A DNA stretch of 64,000 bases, taken from Actinernus sp. WN-2022. Its lineage: Eukaryota; Cnidaria; Anthozoa; Actiniaria; Actinernidae. The stretch lies in NCBI GenBank assembly GCA_030867875.1, contig JAOWCC010000064.1:35052802-35116801 (forward strand), given 5' to 3'. Positions 33,340-45,400 of this stretch are shown in pieces. The position numbers and the translations under genes were made by a program. The notes under the pieces were generated by a model. It was not told the origin of the DNA and did no database searches. It worked only from the letters and a program-made list of their open reading frames with translations. Numbering within the stretch: position 1 is the first letter of the stretch; every line of letters starts with the position of its first letter.

Positions 33340-33600
33340 CTCATTGCATGCAATAATAATCTCTCTTTTCATAAATCATTGTTTGCCTAGTATATTATTG
33401 CATAAAATTATTATTCACATGGATTCTCTTTCTCTCTCTCTATTCTTTTAACCAACGTAGCTTGTAGTGTATTCGACAGAGAACTAGAAACCAGGAGAAT
33501 AAAAGCGGTCGAAATAGGGTTCGAGTTCCGGCGCGTGACACAAGCTTGTTTTCGATCTTCTCCGTACGTAAAGTAAAGAGTGAATAAGTCGATGGCAACA
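33340..33600 (+). mobile_element. tRNA-derived SINE (family C), copy 1
   Basis: Contains GTAGCTTGTAGTGTATTCG (A-box-like) and GGGTTCGAGTTCCGGC (B box), preceded by a 5' part with TCTCTTTTCATAAATCATTG. The same arrangement is found on the minus strand at about 46680-46960, so it is a repeat family, not a tRNA gene. Confidence 0.5.
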
Positions 33601-34036
33601 TGTATTACAATCCAAGGGGAAAATATGTCCCGCAAAGAACAAAGAATCCAAGGTTGGACGTGAAAATAGGAGATATATTCCCCCGAAAATAACAACAAAG
33701 AAAATCGAGCCATGTGAAAAATAAGAAGGGAGGTTGACCCTATAGCACCAGTTCCCATGTCTGGACCCCCGGGGTAAATTCGCTAACGTTAACCCGAAGT
33801 TAAAATGTACAGATTACGAGATTTAGCGCGGTCCTATAGGGTTAAAGGTACCATTCGAGCAACCGGTCCTGGGTTCCTCGCATATGCAACGGAAAATGTA
33901 ATGCGTGACAAATGTCTGGGACCAGTATTATATTTTGAAACCTTATACTTCTCGCATTTCTCTGCGATTTCTTACTTTTATTCTTCGGATCTCTGAACGA
34001 AACTCTCGAGCCGAAGGTGAGCCTGCATATCCTGAA

Positions 34037-34260
34037 ACTGACCAAAGCCAGGACCCGGCTAAACCACAGATCGAATTGGAATTTAGCGTGTTAGTTTTTA
34101 AGTAGGGAGTAAAACCGGAGGACCCGGAGAAAAACCCTCGGAGCAAGGGCGAGATACCAAGAAACTCAACCCACATATGGCGCCGCGTCCGGGGATCGAA
34201 CCTAGCTGGGCCACATAGGTGAGAGACTAAGCGCTTAACCACTGCGCCACCCCAACTCCC
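34037..34260 (-). mobile_element. tRNA-derived SINE (family A), copy 2
   Basis: Minus-strand head GGGTGGCGCAGTGGTTAAGC has a good A box, followed by B box GGTTCGATCCC and the body GCGCCATATGTGGGTTGAGT and GAGGGTTTTTCTCCGGGTCC. It is the best preserved of the three family A copies. Confidence 0.75.
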
Positions 34261-34439
34261 AGCTGACCCCCTACAATGGCCGCGAAGAGTCCCTGCATGT
34301 TTCTCATAAGAGGCGTATCATTAGAAATAAGGGAGGGGCGGTGGCACCCCCGCCCAAAAATATATTTGTGCAAGGAAAATTGGCGAAAACGTTCCTGCAA
34401 GAGGTTTGGTCTAAAAAGATCCATTCGATCGAGGGAACA

Positions 34440-35035
34440 TTACCCAGCCTCGAAGAAATGAGAGAGAAGAGGAGAAGGTAGAAAAAGAAGATCCTCTGGT
34501 GTTTCACTTCCATGCGAACCGATTGGTTGAGAATTTGAATCTCGTCCCTGATTGGACACTGGATGTAACGGTAATTTTCATTGGCTTACCAGTGGCTCCG
34601 CAAAACCGGTTTGACCATAGTTAATAGAGTGGAATGGTTAGGAAACTCAGGGACCTTCTTTGTTATAGGTCTTTGTTAGCTTTTTTTAACCACTTCCGTG
34701 CACAAAACACAATAGAAATTCCAACATGTTAGTCAATCAGCCAATAGAAACGTGTGAGTTCAGTCGTCCAGGGAACGCTAATGAACTATGATAGTGCACA
34801 ATCTTTTGTCTTGCCCCCTTCCAACCTCAATCGCAGCGCCTTTGTTAGCCCTTTTGAAGTTTGCCGGGTTTCCTAACCATTCCACTCTATTAACTATGGT
34901 TTGACGTTTCAGTTTCTTGATTTGAAACTCAGCGCATGGGAAGTGAGATTCTCAACGGATAACACCAGAGGCACTTCTTTTTCTTCTCCCTCCAATTCTC
35001 TCCTCTCTCTCGCTTCTTATTTCTTCGAGCATCTG
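34440..35035. repeat. Foldback repeat split by a MITE
   Basis: CCTCGAAGAAATGAGAGAG... (34449) and AAAAAGAAGATCCTCTGGTG (about 34482) are mirrored near 34965-35030 (CACCAGAGGCACTTCTTTTT; TTATTTCTTCGAGCATCTGG). A younger element is inserted between the arms at 34615-34899. Confidence 0.55.
34615..34899. mobile_element. 285-bp MITE, perfect TIR start, TTTGA duplication
   Basis: CCATAGTTAATAGAGTGGAA followed by TGGTTAGGAAAC is mirrored exactly by GTTTCCTAACCA / TTCCACTCTATTAACTATGG. The flanks are an exact TTTGA (34610-34614 and 34900-34904). The interior is non-coding. Its sharp ends suggest it is young. Confidence 0.8.
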
Positions 35036-35785
35036 GAACCCAGAATAAGCGCTCGAATGATATCGAGAAAAAACTGGCGGGAAAATTACAAAATAAGCAA
35101 TTTTCGAAGTGATTACTTGCCCGCTTACTTCTGGCAGAAGTTGAGGCAAATTTCCTCATCAAGAACAAACGTTCGAGCTTGTTTATGCTAACAATGATTG
35201 TAAACGCCTCTTCGATTATTGTATACAGTAGAAATTGAAGCAAAATTCCCCTTTCGAGCATACAAAACAAATTATTTTTTATTACCAGCGTTGAATTCTA
35301 TGTACATACACAACGCCGTGGACGATATTCTGTCCCTTAACGCCTCCACCTCAATCAAACATACCATTAAAACAACACATTAAATCTGACTCAAATGCCT
35401 TATAAACGTATGTATACCAAAATAGATTCTATCATATAAAAACGTTACAGAGATAATTTAAATACTGTTTATATCACCTTCAGTTCGACTGATATCTTTT
35501 TAGGGAACAAATTATAACCCTTCGAAATAACTGCACATTGGATCAAAGAGCGCTTTTGGCGCATCGTTCTCCAAAAAGGCTAACTTATGAAGAGCAAACA
35601 GTTTGGATGCTTTTTCTGAACATCCTGCTAAATTCCTAAGATCTTACGTCACCCCTTAAAAATATTACGATCGCCTCCCCCGACAATCCAAGTCAACAAA
35701 TGATGACCCCGTCCCCCTCCCTCTGGGGATGGGCCACACGGCACCAGGCTCCAATAACTTACAATGCAACCGGCATCTTGTATTA

Positions 35786-35966
35786 GAGCAGATTTCGTAT
35801 GAGTGAGACAAACTACGGCTGTAACCGTACTACAACTTACTGTACCGTAACTCTGTAATTTGATTGGATCAGAACGACAAAAACAATGGAAAACCATTTC
35901 AATGTTACGGCATGCCGTACAGTAACCGTTATTGCCGTAACTTGTCCACTCATACGAAATCCGCTC
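35786..35966. mobile_element. GAGCGG-type TA-target MITE, copy 1
   Basis: GAGCAGATTTCGTATGAGTG is mirrored by CACTCATACGAAATCCGCTC, flanked by TA. The same ends occur at 51331-51496, and GAGCGGTTTTCAGTTGAGTG ends occur at 60471-60721. Confidence 0.65.
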
Positions 35967-36223
35967 TAGTTGGTCAGTTCAGTAACATATATTTACAGCT
36001 TAATTTCATTTTAACCCTGTGGTTGCAGTATACCGGAGGGAAGAGTTCGATAAGTAATCTTCAACTAAGGAACATGACTTCGAACAAGTTTTTTTTGTTA
36101 TGTCGGTTTGTCAACCTTTGCGAAAACAACTTTGTGAGAAGTTTGCCACCAGGTAAAGCCAGTACCAATCTCTTATCATACTTCCTCACTGATTGAACAT
36201 AAAGTTTATCTTGGAGGAAGTAG

Positions 36224-36485
36224 TCATCGACAAGGCTCTATGCGGATGTTTAGAAGTCTTCGTATGGTGTAGTTTAGCGGGACTAGCTGCGCTTTCGGCT
36301 CTTCTGTACTGCTCCCTTCGGGTGTAAACGTGGGAGTGATGTACAATTGATTCTGTGAAATAGTCTCTAGAAATTCCGTCCAGTGCATCTCCCGTAATTC
36401 CACGGATTTCAAGCGCTTCTGGATGGTGGTTTTGGCAACATTGCTTTTTTCGTAGAGGTCCGGAAGCAGAAGATAATTACGCCTC
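36224..36485 (-). CDS. BCOR-like last exon, PUFD-like domain
   Basis: Acceptor TCTCTTCCCAG. Phase 2 entry, then [40 protein letters not shown] and a C-terminus [16 protein letters not shown] before the stop at 36224. It corresponds to the PUFD segment at the end of vertebrate BCOR (NWLLLSDVLKKL... by recall). The fold is expected to bind the RAWUL domain of a PCGF protein. Confidence 0.8.
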
Positions 36486-39400
36486 CTGGGAAGAGAAAAC
36501 GTTTTTAAAGCGTTATGTACTAAAATGATGCAACAAGAAAGCGCGGAGGCATGTTGTTATCAATCGGCAAAAGCTTTATTACTAGCTAATAACGTCTATA
36601 AAAACACTGTAAAAAAAATTACAGGATTTTTCTGAATTTCCGTCAAATAATCATCTAGAATGTGTTTGTTACATGAGTAATGTTTAGCGATGTTAAACTG
36701 TGAGCTCGAGGTTTATATCGGATGATTGTTGGCGAGGGGCGTAGCTCCGAGTCGATAGAAATCAAGAACAAGAAGTCTTGTTCTAACCCAGCTACGGTCC
36801 TATCCAACATCGCCGATTAATATGGAGGAAAACGGTTGAAAATAAACAATTTTCGAGTGGATTTGTGTCTGCGCTCGTTCTTCGCCGGAAATCGCCGTCT
36901 ATCGAATGCTAGTCAGATTGCGAGTTTGCCGATAGTCGGTGTCTCTAATGTGGAGTAGAATCATAAGCTAACATCAAAGATACCAGTTTAACACTGGATA
37001 ACGTTGGCCCAACTTTTTCAAGTTTTTCATATTTCGTAATACATTTCCATCTCTGCATGCCACCGGTAGCCTATGCACTTTTCTGTAGATTCACTTCACT
37101 AATGAAGAAACTTTCAATAAAACCTCACCGTTATCAGTTCTTAGCCGTTTCTATTACTTTGAATGCGATTTTGAGATGTTCAAAGAATACTGAACTAAAC
37201 AGCTGACATAGCCCTTATAAGAAATGAGGGAAGGGAGGTTAGTATGAAGTGTTCTTTGCCTTACGTTTCCAAGGCTGTTGCTGCATTCCAAAATGACAAA
37301 TGTTATTTGAAAGGAATTATAGTAACAAATGTAAAATTGAATGTTACGACGTTGAAAAAAATCTTAGATTAGTGCCAAAGCAAAGTATGATTGTTGAAGT
37401 TCTTTCAGCAGTAATTTTCTGTGAAACAAAATTTTACGGCGTGATGTGCACGTGATAGTAAAACTACAAGTTTGTTCTCTTTGGCTTACACGAAAATTTC
37501 CCGTAGGAGCGCCCGCATAAAGACACCATCGCCAGTCAGCAGCGTTGTTATAGTTTCACGACCGAAAATACTTACCCCACTACAGCTCCATTCTTGAACA
37601 CTGGCAGGTTGTAAGTCGGTAGATGAGGAGTTTCACTCACTTCGAATTCGGGCTCACCAACTTCAACACACTCTGGCATCTCTTCCCAAATACCAGTCAT
37701 TCGCTCGGGCCTCGAGTGGTCATCTAGAGGGATACCAGAACATTACATATCGATACGTCACTCTGTTCTCCACTGAAACCTTGTTTCATGACCGATTTCG
37801 AGTAATCGGTCATCTGGAGGGATACCAGAACATTACATATCGATACGTCACTTAAATCTGTTCTCCAGTGAAACCTTGTTTCATGACCGATTTCGAGTAA
37901 TCGGTCATCTAGAGGGATACCATGCAGAACATTACATATGGATACGTCACTTAAATCTGTTCTCCACTGAACCCTTGTTTCATGACCGATTTCAAGTAAG
38001 CGGTTAGGTTAGGGTGCTCTAATACTGTGACTTACTCAAGTGTTATGTATTTGTCAAGGGCAATCGATCTGTTTGAAACTGACTTTGGCCTTACGCATCA
38101 TAGTAACAATGTGACAGGGGAAAATGTTTACTTACCTAAAAAAGAACATGAACCAGCGAACTCCCAACCGTCCTAAGGAGAAAACAGCAGTCAGCAGCGG
38201 TCGTAAGCTTTTCATAATAATTTGCTACCTTCGACCTTATGTACATTGTCAATTTAAAGGGACTGTGTTACGGTAATAGACTTTACATTCGCGTTCCTGA
38301 ATATCATATGTCAGCAAGGACTTGTAGCTTACAGTGCAAATTGTGCCCTGAACCAGTGATTTCCAGAGACGATTCCATCTATTCTTATTCCGGATACGGT
38401 CAATCGTCAAATGGGGGCTTCACTATAGAACATGGCAGGCACGTACTGGGATAAAGAGTAAAACAAGTTGATGGCGGCTTTGTTTTGTCACTTACCGTGA
38501 TGTCTTGGCAGTCTTCGGGATCCCCTCGACCGATATCAAGTATATAATCTAAAATGAAAAAAAAAAAAAAAAAAAAAAATTGCTGAACAATTAAGTCAAG
38601 AGAAAAGCAAGGAAGAACGACAACGATAAAAGAAAACGTCTGAACAAAAAAAATCGTAGGGTAAATAACAGCAACAAATGTATTTTATTAACTAAACGTG
38701 CAAGGACCAATAGACGAAGTAGAAGAACCGGTCACCTTGTGTGGAATCTAATCAGCAACACTGTATAAGTACTCAAAATGATGCAAGGCTGACTTACGCT
38801 TTGGGGAATAATAAGCAATTATAACATACTCGGCAACAAAATATCTGGATTCTAATTGGTCAATAACGAGTGCATAAAAAGGTTATGGAGTACACAGTTG
38901 CATGCTCTCAGCAAATGTTTCTAGTGCTCAGTATCTTATAAACAAAAAATCGCAGTTGAACTGCTCGTGCTATATACTTGATTTATAGGCACTGAGTGAT
39001 ATTTTGAAAGTTCTCAAATTGCACTCGCCAAAAGCTCGTGCAATTATCAGAACTTTCAAAATGTCATCCAGTGCCTAGCACTCGCGTTAATGCGATTTCC
39101 TCTACTTATTGGACAAGGCTGAGCAAAATATCATGAGTGTTCGTAGCGAGCTGTCGGTTATTTGCCAAATCTGAAGACACTAGACGTAAACAGACTGAGG
39201 TTTCAATAGCGAGCTTCAAATAGCGAGTTTCAATAGCGAACTTCTGCTGTGATTTATTTATTGATCATCTGAATGATTCTCTTACGAAAATACCCGCTGC
39301 ATCTGAAATAATCATCGGGGGCGATATAAATATTGACATTTTATCCAAGAGAAACGAGCCGTCTTACAAATTAAAGCAAAAACTTCAAAGGTTTGCAAAT

Positions 39401-42400
39401 GCAAATGATCTGGAGCAATTAATCAACACCCCCACAAGGATAAGTGACCATAGCAGAACGGCTATCGATCTACTGTTTGTCAATAACAGTCATCGTATTG
39501 TAGAAAGTGGTGTCATTCACTCTGCAATCAGCGATCATTCTATTGTCTGTTGTACAATGAAGTCTGGCGTCCCCAAGGCCCCACCAAAGACAATCGAATA
39601 CCGCTCCTATCGCAACTACGACAAGGACTCTTTTGTGCAAGAACTAAAGGAGACAGATTGGGGCGTTCTTGAAAACAACAATGACTTAGACTCTGCTGTA
39701 GAAAATTGGAACAATCTTTTCTCAGATGTGGCAAGCAGGCATGCGCCGATAAAAAAGACTCGAATAAAAGGAATACTAACACCATGGAGGACGTCAGATC
39801 TACGAAATGCCATGCGTGACCTGGACTACAATCACAGGAAAGCCATTAAAACAAACTCGGAATATCATTGGAGGCAGTATAGGAAAACCAAACTTTTTGT
39901 CAACAAACAAGTGAAAAAATGTAAATCTGAATATTATCTGGAGCAGATAAATAAGAACAAGGGGAACTCAAGCAGGCTGTGGAAAACACTAAACGATATC
40001 ACTTCACGAAAGCCGAACTCCTCTGTGACTTCTATTGAGGCTGATGGCGTTACATACACTGACGATATATCGATAGCGAAGGTTTTGAACATTCATTTTT
40101 CTCTGATAGGATCCAGATTGGCAGCGAAAATAACAGAAAAGCTTCAATCTGCAATCACCAATATATGTGGCATCTTCTCTTCTGCGTCTACTCAAAGCGA
40201 CAGAGAAAATGTGTTCTGCTTCTCTCCCATCTCGGAGTCCTTTGTCTTCAAACAGCTAAGAGGCTTGAAGACAAACAAGGCAATCGGGTTGGACCGCATT
40301 AGTGCGAGGCTATTAAAGGATTCCGCGCAATGTATGGCTCCAGTTCTGTCCAGGTTATTTAACCGCTCTCTTGAAGCAAGTGCCTTCCCAGTAATATGGA
40401 AAAAAGGCAAAGTAACCGCTCTGTTTAAAATAGGGGTTCGTACTGATTGCAACAACTACAGGCCAATTACAGTCCTTCCAACAGTAAGCAAAATACTGGA
40501 ACGAGCTGTACACTGTCAATTGTACAGTTATTTATTGGAGCATAAATTGCTTTCGCCGAATCAATTCGGTTTTCGCCCGAAGTTATCGACCGTAACCGCG
40601 CTTGCCCATTTCACCGACAACATACTACAGAACCTCGACAATTGTAGTATGACAGGGGCAGTATTCTTGGACCTATCGAAGGCATTCGATACGGTCGATC
40701 ATGGCCTTCTAGTGTCCAAGCTCACGTCCATTGGCGCTGATGATCAAGCTGTGAAGTGGTTTTCTTCCTACCTCGAAAACCGGTACCAAGTTACGTCTGT
40801 AGGAAATGGCCGATCCCCCACCCACGAGGTGCGTGTGGGCGTCCCACAGGGGAGTATCCTGGGCCCCCTTTTGTTTCTAATATACGTGAACGACCTCCCG
40901 ACATGCTTACAACATTGCCAAGTTGTAATGTACGCCGACGACACGGTGATCTATAGCAGCGGGAAATCTACTACAGACATTGAACGCTGTCTAAACGCAG
41001 ATCTCGCCAAGCTGGCTGATTGGTTCAATTACAATCGCCTGACTTTAAACACATCGAAATCTAAATCCATTCTATTTGGTAGTAATCGTAAATTGCAAGC
41101 CTGTCCAAGTATTAAGCTTACTATAGATAATTATAATCTCGAGAGTTCAGACTCTATTAAGTACCTTGGAGTTATTATAAGTAAACACATGAACTGGCAC
41201 GAGCAAATCGAGGCTATAATTGCCAAAGCCAATCAAAGGCTTGGATTACTCAAACGTGTCAAGCACTTGCTTCCTTTAGAGGCACGAGCAACTTTATATA
41301 ATAGTCTTGTTAGCCCACTTTTGGACTACGCTGACGTTATCTGGGGCGATAAGAACAATGCCACCCTCATGGAAGATCTCCAGATCATACAAAACAAGGC
41401 AGCTAAAATTATTCTTGACCTGCCTAGGCATGCCTCAGCCACTGATGCTCTCAATAGACTTGGTTGGCCCACTTTATCCCAGCGGCGCCTTGTACATAGA
41501 CTTATACTTATATTTAAGTATATCCACGGACTTATAAATTACAATTTTAATATTTTAAGAAATAGTGATATTCACAACTACAATACGAGAAGAAAGGGAG
41601 ATTATCGCCTCCCTTTAGTAAAACGTAATTATGGAAAACAACGGCTTTTTTACCAAGGTTTTTATGACTGGAACAATTTAGATAAGTCAATAAAGGAATC
41701 CGAATCCTTGGCTGTTTTTAAACAGCATATCAAGACACATATTTTTAATTAGATTTTATATATTTAATTTTGTATAATAGCATTTTTAACTTTTATCTTT
41801 GAACTTCTCATTGTATTTTTATTATTATAATTTTAACAGGGCCTCGCTGAAAAACACCTTGGTGATGCGAGCCCCCTGTATAAACATTGCTATTATAGAA
41901 GCCGGCTACCGGCGATGAACCTCCGGGTACTTTACTCCTTACCGCCGGCTACTCCACGCAATCAGTGCAATGTTTTGTTTCAAATTTTTACTCAAAATCC
42001 ATGCAGACAGCTTACAGTTCAATAAAAATTTCACTTACATTTATTACTTGAACTTGGAAGAGACAATACAGTAGCTTTTTTAGCGGAATGCGCTCTGTTT
42101 TCCACCTATTTATACGCAATATCTTTGCCCACCCACGGACGTTGTGCTTTACCGACGCCATCTTGGATTTGGAGCACAACAAATTCTGGGTAAAAGGAAG
42201 AGCAGCCATCCAAGAAGTGGAGGCATGAAAATATATAGTAAGGACAGCCCTAAGTCTGGAAAGTTTCTTTCCAAAATGCTGGAAAATGCATCTCTGGGAA
42301 TCCAATTTTTCCCGGACCCCCCTAGAGGCCGCCTTAATCATTGCAGCCGCCTACATTGTCAACCCAGACGTCTACTTCAAAACTTAATGAAACCCCTGCG

Positions 42401-45400
42401 TAAATAACTGACAGTGAGACATAAACAAATCATAATATTTTGCGATAGTTCATTAATTACTTTATCATTCGACAAAATATAACTTTCGAAACTGGAACTT
42501 TGAGTCACTAACAAACAGCTCTGCACCTCATCCTCGTTACCAGACCCTCCTCGACTTGGAGGCACTGGGAACGAGGATGGATCTGCCTCGTCAACGCATC
42601 CTCGCTCTACAATTACCAATAATCAGTAAATGGCAAACACGCTTGAGATGTATACCGATTATTGGTAATACTACGACAAATCCTAACCCGAACCATAAAC
42701 CGAACCCTAACCATCGGACGAGTTCGCGGGTAAACGACGGGTTCTCACTCACCTAGAGCTAGGGTTCGCAGGTAAACAAGAAGAGAAGGCAAACGAGAGA
42801 ATTTTTTTTTTTGAGCGCTCGTACTCGGGCTTGAACTCGTAATCGTTTGCGTGTTGTGCTTGGCAGTGCAGGCGTCACGACCACTACACTAAGTGCGTCT
42901 ACCGCCGTTCGGATTTGGACAATTGTTTATCTTTATCCTTGACTGGTTTTAAGAATGTCATTGTTTAATTTGTTTTCCAGAATTAGCGATTATTGATAAT
43001 TGAAGAGCAAAAGCCAATTACTGATTATTGGTAATTCTAGAACGAGGATATGTTGGCCTCGTTTGCCAAACGGAGTGGTCAATTGTGCGCATGCTCAGAT
43101 CATTATTTGCAGCAAATATTGAATTATCACGACTGCGCATGCTCAGACCGTTATTTGCAGTCAGTAATTTGCAGGTGAATCAACCAATCAGAATTCAGGA
43201 TGGATATGAGGGAATGATAATGATATTTAACCAATATTTCGACTGGCACAGCCAACCTTCATCAGGCCGGTTTACAAATTATGGAAATTTAAAGAAAACG
43301 TTACGATTTCAAATATATGAATACGAGACTAAAAATATAAGATTACAAATGGTGATGTAATGAGTTGGCGTAATGGAGAACTAAAGCCAAGAGAATATGG
43401 ATATGCAATGTAGAGGAATACGATACTATGATGACGTGCATGGCTAACTAGGACCGCTGATGAAGTTACAGTTCTTCTTTTCTATTCATTCCTCTGGGCT
43501 CTAATGTTTGTCCTTTATCGACAAGCTTTGCGTACGCTATCTCGATTAGAATGAATGAGTACACGTGATCTGAAATACAGGAAACAATACACAAGAGAAC
43601 GGTACACGTGATCTGAAATACAGGAAACAATACACAAGAGAACGGTACACGTGATCTGAAATACAGGAAACAATACACAAGAGAACGGTACACGTGATCT
43701 GAAATGGTGCAATAAAAAAGACTCTATTCATCTTTTTAAATAAACGATATAAGCGAAATCTTGATACCTTTTAGTAACTTCTTAGTATTCATTTCTTTAG
43801 CACATGCGTACGCAGTGTTCCCAGCATACGTTGCGAGCATAGGGTCCGCCCCGTAAGACAACAGCACTCGAATGACATCCACGTGACCTCCCTCGGCCGC
43901 GTCATGCAAGGGCCTGGAAACAAGACAGGGACAGTGTCAATGGTTTAAACAAGTATATCAACAAAAGATGATTATTTGAAGGCTTCCATTAATTTAAATA
44001 CAGCCTTTTCAATTAAAGTTGTATGGAAGATGGTGAAAGGGGCATGGCACATTAGGCCATTCAAAAGCCATATTGGTTTGTGGTCTTCGCACGTTAATCC
44101 TAAAAAGGACATTCCGCAAGTTTCAGTACACAGTGGAAAATGAAATAAAAACAATATTATAAATGTGTACAGTGCGGAAAAAAACAAAAACATGAGGTGG
44201 TGACTCAGGAAAGAAGGTAATTACTAACAGCTGACTTAAAGCTGCTTGCCGAATCCATGTTCATGAACTGGGGCGGGTAAGTTGTTCCAGTCAACTATGG
44301 TCCTAGGCCAAAATTCAGCACATGATGATTGAATTGGGATGAATTTGATTGGATGGGAATACCTAGTTTTTAGCACAGATTTATGTTGCACATAACATTA
44401 ATTGCTGTTTGGGTATGTAGAGTTTTACAGATTGGAATTGCGGAAAAGCCTAATTTGTAACTTATTTTCCTTGATTATAAAAGTGGTTTTAGCCCTGTTA
44501 TACCATGGTAGCCTGGGATTCTTTTGTTCTCCGAGGCACATTTAAACCACTAATTTTCCCTGATGGCAGGGATATTTAGAAATATGCATTGTTTCGAAAT
44601 TTCCCGCCGGGAAATTTCAGTCTCGAAATTTCCCGCCGGGAAATTTCGAGACAATGCATATTTCTAAATTTCCCCTGCATGCGTAATGAGGGAAAATTAG
44701 AAGAGAATGCAGGCTGGAAGTGAGAAGGTCAAAAGCATCAACTCCTGCTCCCCTCTGGCACGACTAGCCCTACGCTCCCGGATGAAAAATACTGAATCCA
44801 AACTGACCTGTCTTTATCATAACCTTCAATGTAATCCATGTGGGATGACCTATTTCAATCTGCATATTCTTCTCTTAATTTCTCAAACCCGCTTCTTCCA
44901 TGTGGGATACTTAAAACCATAAACGTGACGTAATTAAAATCCATTCATGCTCTTTGAATATTTAGTCAACCGCATAATTACATTGTATTTTAGTGTTATT
45001 CTTCTCAAAAACAACACGCTTCTCCCCAGGGGAAGCCAGGGTCGTTTAATCAATGGCGCTCAGTCAAGCATTAAACAAAACGTTTTCGAAAGCAACTCGA
45101 CTGCGACGTCTTTAGTTTCGGCATAGAAAACTAAACTTCTCAGAGATTTGTTCCGTTCCTCGGCGATCATGGTATAACAAACTTATACCATGGCATTTCG
45201 AGCGGCCTCGGGACTTTTACAAATCTTCCCGCGGCTCTCGGGGCAATTTAAATCACTAATACCCCTCATGCCATGGTATAACTTATAATAATTCCACGGT
45301 CAGATCACCGCTTTTGAAACTTCCCATACGTGTATTTCAAAAAGGTTGTCCCGGAAAATGACAAACGACATTCCCAGACCGAAAATGGTTTGTGGTGTTA

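Larger units (their letters stand above)
38549..43767 (-). other. BCOR-like intron with LINE and other repeats
   Basis: Contains a poly-A run (38557-38579), a hairpin (38980-39077), the large LINE (39224-41885), a possible TIR element (about 42590-43050), a tRNA-like SINE head (42795-42905 minus), a PLE tail (43225-43570 minus) and a 43-bp tandem array (43560-43707). Confidence 0.65.

Noticed and set aside
33434..33530. Possible tRNA gene
   Set aside because: Same tRNA-like head occurs in a second copy at 46.7 kb with shared flanks, so it is a SINE.
42012..42341. 109-aa minus-strand frame with an internal MASVKHN start and a GTAAGT donor
   Set aside because: An exon was considered, but its phase does not fit the next BCOR-like exon (which needs phase 1) and no other partner was found.
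43466..43731. Three overlapping minus-strand frames with Cys/Phe repeats
   Set aside because: Produced by the 43-bp tandem array. Only the last ~30 codons (PLE end) have a homologue.
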